Of a stretch of 64,000 nt of DNA, positions 58,440-64,000 are shown in pieces. The number at the start of each line of letters is the position of its first letter. The first letter of the stretch is position 1. Source of the stretch: Gnetum montanum (lineage: Eukaryota; Streptophyta; Gnetopsida; Gnetales; Gnetaceae). The translations under genes were made by a program, and so were the position numbers. The notes below the pieces were generated by a model. It was not told the origin of the DNA, did not search any database, and was given only the letters and a program-made list of their open reading frames with translations. Where the stretch lies: the NCBI GenBank assembly GCA_015680685.1, contig MNCI01025445.1:11346-75345 (forward strand), in the 5' to 3' direction.

Positions 58440-59733
58440 AATCCTTAGTAACCAAGAAAGTCTCTTCCTATTTGGCTAAGAATTTGTTCACAAGTTTGGG
58501 AATGGCTTCTTGATCAGCCATTGATATGAATTATGACAATGCTTTTTCCTTTGCTTTTCTTTGCACCATTCCATGCCATCAAGAATTTTCATGTTCTCAT
58601 CCTCTATTAAGTCAAAGTATATGATCCTCAACTCATTCTTCTGATCTTCATCAATTATGTTTAAGAGGATCACCTAAAGCAATGGAACTTACAATTCAAG
58701 GGGAAAAATTGCTTCAGATCTAGAGATGATACTGTAAGGCATCTTACCTATTGCTATTTCTTGTGTTGTGCAGTAGGCCCAGAGCATGTAGACTAATTAC
58801 TCATGCCATGGTTGTTTACTATTGCTTATCATATTATTTAGAAGGTTGATAATGACTTTGTTAGTGGCCTCTTCTTGGCCATTCACCTGAGGGTAGTATG
58901 ATGATGTGAAGGAATGTTTAATACCAGAGCACTCACAAAAGGCTTTAGTTTCAGTTGCTAAATTTTGGTCCATTTTGTGTGACTATGGTCATGGGTAAAC
59001 CAAAACAAGTCACTATGTTATCAAGCATAAATTTGCAAACTTGTTATGATGTTATCTTTCGAAGGGGAATAGCCTCAACCCACTTGGTGAAATACTAAGT
59101 TGTGGTTATGATGAAGCTATGACCTATGAAGGAATTAGGTGTTATTGGTCCAATGTTATCCAAGCCCCAACATTGAAATGACCACATGATTTGCATTGTA
59201 TGTATTTTTGTTGGTGGCATGTGCTTAAGTTGGCATTCTACTGACACATGTTCCATGTTTTGACCTTGGAGATGCAATTTCACTTCATGTAGGAACAATA
59301 ATAGTCCAACTATCTGATTTTCATTGCCATTGTCCTGGGTGCTATATGAACTCCACATAGTCCTTCATGGACTTGCTCAATGATTATCTACACTTCATTA
59401 TCACTCATGCAAGTTAGTAGTATGCCATCATAGGATCTATGACATGACATACTACCATGATTGTGTATGAACTACATCTTTTTGAGTGATAGTTAAGTGT
59501 TGCAGAGGCTCACCCTATAGAAGGTATGCCTTAATGTCATTGTACAATTCTCCTATGTTGGTTATGCTAACTATGGCTATGAATGCAATGTTAGTGATTT
59601 CCATGATTAGCATAGTGCAATCCATCACTGAGGTGGGCAATGCATGGAACATGTTAAGTGTGACTCTTAAGGTTAATGTAGCTAGTGCATTAGCTATGGA
59701 GTTTTCATTTTTTGGAATGTATTCGACATCTAC
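58440..59733 (-). pseudogene. Element G: end of second RNase H and integrase (Tat)
   Basis: On minus: VEYIPKNENSIANALATL (aRNase H end, 59,730-59,670), linker, integrase with MWSFQCWGLDNIGPITPNSF and HSFIITTT (59,190-59,100), EAIPLRKIT, FGLPMTIVTQNGPKF (the D of TDNG reads Q), and the tail DEDQKNELRIIYFDLIEDEN at about 58,640. The upstream part is cut at 59,733 by the LTR of element E, so E landed in G. Dead. Confidence 0.8.
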
Positions 59734-61051
59734 TGAAACACCACAAAATTTCGAGCTTAGTACTTTTCCAACAAGAAGCAGGTCCCTAGGACTCACAGAC
59801 GACCACGGCTACATCTGGTACCAAACATGGCAACTTTGAAGATCAGATGTTTAATTTTCACTAAGTATGCATTCTTAGCGTATACGCCCAAGTCTACATT
59901 CTTAGTGTATACGCCCAGCGTATATGCTCAAAGTTCACATTCACAGCGTATACGCCTAGTGTATACGCTCAAGTTCACAGCGTATGCGCCCAGCGCATAC
60001 GCCTGATGTTCACAGCGTACACGACCAGCGTACACACCTCACAAGTACGTTTAGCTTGTACGACTGATGCATATGCCTAGCATCCAATCCCCGAAGATGC
60101 CATGGAAATAGCACTGCAGAACAAGAATTGGTACGAGACAACAACCTTCAGCGTATACGCTCCGACATATACGATCAGCATCCTTCAGCGTATACACTCC
60201 AGCGTATATGCTCAGCATCCATAGTGTATACGCCCATGCACACCCAGCGTATATGCCCATGCACATCCAGCATATATGCTCAGTACATTAAACGTATACA
60301 CCCAGCACATCCAGCGTATATGCCCAGAGTCTACACCCGCTTGATATTGTGTATATGCTTAGCAAATGTAATATAATATACACTTATAAATTTCATTCTT
60401 CTGCACCCGGTCAACGTGCCACGTGTCACCCAACTCGAGTCTAACATCAAAACCTGTATAAAAGCCCCAATTTTTAACTAGATCATGGTTGGAAATTTTG
60501 AGCAAAAAACTATAGAAAAATAGAGACGCTGAGAACCAGAGTAGAGAACCCTATATGCTGGACAACCCTGTACGCTGAACATATAGCCTCTACGCTATGT
60601 CTATAGTGTGAACCAACCCACAATCATCCCTACATCAACTGGGGCTTTTACTCCGCCTTGTGTGAAAGCCACAACTGCATTTGACCGGTGCATTGTAACT
60701 CTCATTTTGAAATGCCATTGTTACATTTTATTCCTAAAATCTGTTATAGTTTGCATTAATTGTTGCACGTATTCTATTTACGCTCTTTTACGTTTATGCT
60801 CCGTTCACATTAATTACATTGTTTACGCTCTGTTTTATGTCTGTTACGCCATTCATCTATAACCCAGTGTATAGCACCTCGGTGTAGATTTGGGGAAATC
60901 CTTGCTTGATCTACATGTGGACCATCCAAGGTACTCTACCTTCGTTCATTCCAGCTGGCCCTCAGGTGAAAGTAGGGTCTTTTGTGCATGTCCGGTGATC
61001 CCCCAAACTCTGTTTCCTTCCAGCTGAAGACCGACGATTTTGGGCGGTACA
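59734..61051 (+). repeat. 5' LTR of element E
   Basis: Starts TGAAACACC, ends GGGCGGTACA, about 1,318 bp. U3 at 59,876-60,330 has about thirteen GCGTATACGC-type units. The promoter has CACGTG (60,420-60,425) and TATAAAA (60,457-60,463). R/U5 contains GGGGAAATCCTTG and ACCATCCAAGGTACTCTACC, shared with C and D. Confidence 0.88.
60420..60463 (+). promoter_or_regulatory. LTR promoter of element E: G-box and TATA
   Basis: GCACCCGGTCAACGTGC, CACGTGTC, GAGTCTAACAT, CCTGTATAAAAG: nearly identical to D over this stretch although flanking U3 differs, which suggests selection while the elements were active. Confidence 0.75.
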
Positions 61052-61056
61052 GAAAT

Positions 61057-61073
61057 TGGCACTGGAAGGAGGG
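61057..61073 (+). other. Primer-binding site, element E
   Basis: TGGCACTGGAAGGAGGG, five bases (GAAAT) after the LTR end; complement of the plant tRNA-Asn 3' end with two changes. Confidence 0.7.
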
Positions 61074-61099
61074 CCTCTACCTTAAACTTACTGTGCTTC

Positions 61100-61864
61100 A
61101 AAAACTCCCAGCATCTATGCTGCTCTGTTTAAAACTTACTGTCTACAAACTATCCAGCGTCTACGTTGTCGATCGTCTACGCTGCCCCGTCTAAAGCTTA
61201 CCATCTGGAAGTCTCCCAGCGTCTACGCTGTTGAACATACGCTATCCGCTATACGCTGTAGACCCTGTCTACGCTATACACTAACCCTGCACATTTTACA
61301 CTATAGACATTGTCTACGCTGCACACATAACTCTTTTTACACTGCTAACCCATACGCTGCTCACTTTACACTGTAGCCTTTGTCTATGCTACACACAGAA
61401 CTCTGTTTACGCTGTTGACATATACGCTGCACATTTTAGGCTACAGACTGTGCCTACGCTACACACAAGACCCTTTTTATGCTGCTGACATATACGCAAG
61501 TGCTAAATTTAGGCCACACTCTCTATGCCATAGATCCCATCTACGCTGTACGCTGACTTTGTCTACAGTACTCCCTAAACTCATTTACACTGCCATCCAT
61601 GTATGCTACACTCTATACGTGATAACCCCGTTTACGCTGTATGCTGATGCTGTATATGCTACTGAGTGTATATGCTGCACACTTTATGCCATAGATTCTC
61701 TACGCTGACACTATATGCTATCTACGTTGTCACTATACGCTGGTTTTTGAAGCCTATACGCTGAAACCCAGTCTATACGCTATATGCCACGAACGTAGGC
61801 TTACGCTACACTAAGTACACCAATTTCACATCCCTACACTGTGTCACATTCTCAACTGTTCATC
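61100..61864 (+). repeat. CTACGCTG / TATACGCTG repeats in element E leader
   Basis: Words such as GTCTACGCTG, CATATACGCTG, TTTACGCTG and CTATACGCT recur every 15-30 bases from PBS to gag. In reverse complement they are CAGCGTAGAC, CAGCGTATA and CAGCGTAAA, the same dialect as the D leader. Confidence 0.8.
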
Positions 61865-64000
61865 ATGAACACCACAAACACCACCACTACAACCACCCAG
61901 GCCACAGACCTTGCAGGAACCATGGCTGTTCAACAACCTGTGGCACAACCCACAATGGGGCCTCATCGGTCCCTTACGTTGCAAGGGAAGAACCTGTCAT
62001 TTAACACCATAACTCAAAACCAGTACAACTTCATATGCGTGAAAATACAAGCCAGCCTAGCTATGGACCGAGTCGAAATAGAAGTTAAACGGTAATACGA
62101 ACTTTTCTACAGGGGAGGGCAAGAGTTAATTCCTTCCTCATACGATATCATCCCTATTCCAGAGCCTTACTCTGAGCTCATCACACAACTCCTCTTGTAA
62201 AGGAGCCAGTCTCTAGATCAGCCTGTAGTAAATCCTCAACCAAAAGAGGAAGATGAGTTCGCTGCCCAATCTGAGCATGAAGACTCATACCACACCCTTA
62301 GCCCACAAACGTATATAAATCCATTGTTTCATCTATTCATGGGTGAAACTTCGTCCCTCCAGCCACTGAACATCACACAAGCACATGCGCCTCAACAAGA
62401 CGCAGCCGCACTCGTCCCCATTCCTTCACCAACCGACATTCAAGACAACATGCTTTCCCTTGCAATTCCTCCCGCAGCTACGGCACCCCCGTTCTTACAA
62501 ATGTAACCCCCTCAAAACAATGTAGGGGAAACCCTCCCGCCTCCCATGATCGGGATGCCGCATGTGATACCACCATCTATGTATGTCCATTATATTCCCA
62601 AGGTCCAAACTCACGGAGCCCCTTTTACCACTGTAACTCAACAAGTTTAGGGGATTCCTACACAAAAGATGACTGGGCAATGGGCAGCGATGGATGCTCA
62701 ACCACATCAACCCCTTCACTACAACATGCCACCTCACACAATTCCACCGGTCAACATCCCCCAAACACAACCACAACAACAGCAACCCCTTGCCCATAAT
62801 ATGATGCCTCTGATGCCACCTACTATAAACATTCCACAAGCACAACCGCCAACTACACAGCTTTTAGCCTTCCAACCTACTAGTCAACAATCTAACATGT
62901 ACAGCGTACCACATCCCCAAGCTGCTACCTCACCTAGCACTCAAGATTGAGAGAATGCTAAAAAACTAATGCAGGAACTAACTGACGAGGTCAAACGCCT
63001 CAAAATAGCTACCGACGGGGAGTTGAAGGTAGTGGACTTTTACCACGATGACCCCATTAGCTCTTCCGTTCCATCCCTAACCTTACCCAAGGGTGTATCA
63101 TTACCCACGCTAACTAAATATAATGAGGAGATGGACTCCAATGGTCACCTTATAACATTTAGACTAGAATACGCATTACTCCAGGCATGGCCCCATGCCA
63201 TTTTGCGAGTGTTCTCTATGTCCCTCGCAGGGAGAGCACTTTATTGGTTACATCAATTCCATATTTTCCATATTTTCCTTGGAAGATTTGTTACATCAAT
63301 TTGTGACCAGGTTAAAGTATAACTTGAGACCTGAAGCAACACTTGACAGCCTTATACAGGTTAAACAAGCACCTCTTCAACGCATAAAAAAATTCATCCA
63401 GAGGTGGAGTGCTGCTCTCAATGAGCTCCATGAGCCGATTTCACAAACATATCTGCTCACTATTCTAAAGGGGGCTATTAATGACTTTTTCAAATCTAAG
63501 TTATATTATCTCAATGCCCGTAACCTTAATCAAGCCTTTGTACAAATTAAAAATATAGAGGAGGCGGCCCAAAATAGCCATGATCCTACGTATTTAGCTT
63601 TTAAAAATCAACATAGCAAGAAAGATAAAGAAAAAGCTAAAAAAACTATAGCGGCAACAGCAGAAACACAACAAGAAAATGTGGCACAACAAAACAAACC
63701 ACCAGTGGTCCCTACTAATTACACTAAACCTACTCCCACGACTGCACTGGAATCGTCCTCATCACAGAACCCAACACCAAACTATACAAGAAACTTTGAG
63801 AGGAAAGAACCCTCCTAATATACACCATTGCCTATGAAGCCATCCCAACTATTCGATCAACTCCTGAGAGCTAGATTAATGAAAAACAAATAGTTGTCCC
63901 TGGCAGCGATCCAAAGACATGACCAGTTCTGTCAACTGGTTCAGAACCCAAGCCTAGCAACGCCGGATGAACCCCCAGTACCCAAAGGTTTTAGGATGGA
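61865..64000 (+). pseudogene. Element E gag (runs off the window)
   Basis: ATG at 61,865 (MNTTNTTTTTTQATD). Aligns with D: ITQNQYNFICVKIQAS, GGQELIPSSYDIIPIPEPYS, the Gln/Pro-rich centre, VDFYHDDPISSSVPSLTLPK, NELHEPISQTYLLTILKGAI, SKLYYLNARNLNQAFVQIKN, and the start of the knuckle domain at the edge. TAA/TAG stops fall on Gln codons of D (for example after EVKR and LLL), and TGA at 62,948 on the Trp that is TAG in D. A frameshift near 63,250 disrupts the capsid. Confidence 0.85.

Larger units (their letters stand above)
59734..64000 (+). mobile_element. Element E: 5' half of a Tat element
   Basis: LTR 59,734-61,051, PBS at 61,057, leader to 61,864, gag from 61,865 to the window edge. It is the closest relative of D: LTR motifs, leader motifs and Gag align throughout. 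The rest lies outside the window. Confidence 0.85.

Overview
The window looks like nuclear DNA from a land plant with a large, repeat-rich genome; a gymnosperm or fern is my guess, not something the sequence proves. Almost all of it is old, nested and broken LTR retrotransposons of the Ty3/gypsy superfamily. I see no intact host gene, rRNA, tRNA or CRISPR array. The elements carry no chromodomain. Most of them have a second (archaeal-type) RNase H, a Gag with a CX2HX4GHX4C knuckle, and a primer-binding site like the 3' end of plant tRNA-Asn. Together these place them in the Tat clade. One element at the left (about 1.9-6.7 kb) has only one RNase H and looks Athila-like.

Layout: 1-6.8 kb, Athila-like element 1 (+). 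6.8-9.7 kb, an island without recognisable transposon genes. 9.7-12.3 kb, a decayed minus-strand coding remnant with coiled-coil character. 12.4-25.6 kb, Tat element A (+). 25.6-27.0 kb, the 5' end of Tat element H (-). 27.0-37.3 kb, Tat element C (-). 37.3-49.2 kb, Tat element D (-), the best preserved. 49.2-57.2 kb, Tat element F (+). 57.9-59.7 kb, the 3' part of Tat element G (-). 59.7 kb to the end, the 5' LTR and gag of Tat element E (+), inserted into G.

The main discovery is architectural. In A, C and D the order is gag-protease, then a 4-6 kb gene on the OPPOSITE strand, then RT-RNaseH-aRNaseH-integrase; F shows the same gag-protease plus antisense gene. In D this accessory gene has its own TATA box, about eight exons with GT-AG introns, a stop and an AATAAA. 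It encodes a region resembling FCP1/NIF-type HAD phosphatases in which the catalytic aspartate is replaced in all four copies, then a domain also seen in other plant-transposon proteins, then a coiled coil and a conserved C-terminal block.

The second discovery is that non-coding parts of D and E (LTR U3, leader, accessory 5' UTR and intron 1) are packed with variants of the palindrome GCGTATACGC, while C uses a different motif (GCGTGACA) in its equivalent compartments. Element-specific motif arrays plus an accessory protein recall the VANC anti-silencing system of VANDAL DNA transposons; here that is only a hypothesis. All copies are dead or dying: most in-frame stops arose from Gln, Arg or Trp codons by C-to-T/G-to-A change, as expected for methylated DNA.
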